DNA from: Alphaproteobacteria bacterium
GTDB lineage: Bacteria > Pseudomonadota > Alphaproteobacteria > UBA11136
Reading direction: 5' to 3'
NCBI GenBank assembly: GCA_016776635.1
Contig: JADHSZ010000006.1
Coordinates: 16,196-80,195 of the forward strand
Length of the DNA: 64,000 nt
The position numbers were made by a program, and so were the translations under genes. The notes beneath the pieces are model-generated. The model made no database searches, was not told the origin of the DNA, and saw nothing but the letters and a program-made list of their open reading frames with translations. This document shows, piece after piece, positions 63,697 through 64,000 of this stretch (the first letter of the stretch is position 1; each line of letters starts with the position of its first letter).

Positions 63697-64000
63697 CTAC
63701 AGTGATTCGCCGATGCGCTGCAAGGCGGCCTCGATGTTTTCCATACCGGTGGCATAGGAAAAACGCAGGAATCCTTCGCCGTAACGTCCGAAGCTGGTAC
63801 CCGCCACCGTGGCCACTCCGGCTTCATTCAGAATCTTCTCCTCAATCTCTTTCGACCCCAGACCGGTGGCGCTGATATTGGGAAAGGCGTAGAAGGCGCC
63901 GCCCGGTTCCTGGCAGGAGAATCCGGGCAGGTCATTGAGGCCCGCCACCAGCCGCTTGCGGCGCTCGTCAAAGGCCGCCACCATGCGGTCCACATCGTCC
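63697..64000 (-). CDS. PLP-dependent aminotransferase, C-terminal part (partial)
   Basis: About 100 C-terminal residues are present; the frame runs off the window edge, so the start is not visible. The block GAFYAFPNISATG and GTSFGRYGEGFLRFSYATGM match class I/II aspartate/aromatic-type aminotransferases, including the Arg that binds the substrate carboxylate (in FLRFSYA). Exact substrate cannot be given from this fragment. Confidence 0.85.
   Translation of the reverse strand, partial: DDVDRMVAAFDERRKRLVAGLNDLPGFSCQEPGGAFYAFPNISATGLGSKEIEEKILNEAGVATVAGTSFGRYGEGFLRFSYATGMENIEAALQRIGESL

Overview
The window (64 kb, GC-rich) looks like the chromosome of an alphaproteobacterium, probably of Rhodospirillales type. 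The evidence is gene content: FliX, a CckA-type hybrid kinase next to flhB, the run cckA-recA-alaS-icd, a DksA lacking most zinc-finger cysteines, a DUF3126 protein, a MotE-like protein and a glnB-glnA pair. No rRNA, tRNA, transposase, integrase or CRISPR array was recognised.

Region 1 (1-11764, + strand) is a tandem array of paralogous genes. Five encode TPR repeats followed by a GT-B/GT9-like glycosyltransferase domain, one is a fragment with only the end of that domain behind an acidic tail, and the last is a TPR-sulfotransferase. Successive genes overlap by 4 bp (ATGA), so they are translationally coupled. Region 2 (11852-24014, - strand) holds the filament genes: fliS, fliD, flaG, flagellin, fliW, flgL, flgK, flgN, a short flgJ and flgI. 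The array therefore lies beside unusually large, Ser/Thr-rich surface proteins (flagellin, FliD, FlgK). The working hypothesis is a flagellin/cap modification island.

Region 3 (24366-29144) has fliX and dksA on + and the rod/ring genes flgF-flgG-flgA-flgH on -. Region 4 (29620-39280, +) is a switch/motor/chemotaxis operon: fliL, fliM, a DUF6468-like protein, motE, cheY, cheZ, a MotB paralogue lacking the proton-carrying Asp, motB, and a 1284-residue exported TPR protein. Region 5 (39323-41492, -) is csrA, an FlhB C-domain paralogue (FlhX), a coiled-coil protein, fliO and fliP. Region 6 (41742-47685, +) is flgB, flgC, fliE, fliQ, fliR, flhB and cckA. The rest is housekeeping: recA, alaS, an HD-GYP protein, icd, a LOG-family protein, a LysM protein, psd-pssA, a PAS histidine kinase, DUF3126 and TerB-like proteins, glnA, glnB and a partial aminotransferase.

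Regulation is readable in places. Sigma-54 (-24/-12) promoters lie upstream of fliC, fliD, flgI, flgF, flgB and glnB. A shared motif, CGGCARRRTTTKCC (a dyad at two of the sites), lies 80-140 bp upstream of the fliC, flgI and flgF promoters. It is a candidate binding site for a flagellar enhancer-binding protein of FlbD type. CsrA and FliW are both encoded here, which suggests post-transcriptional control of flagellin.
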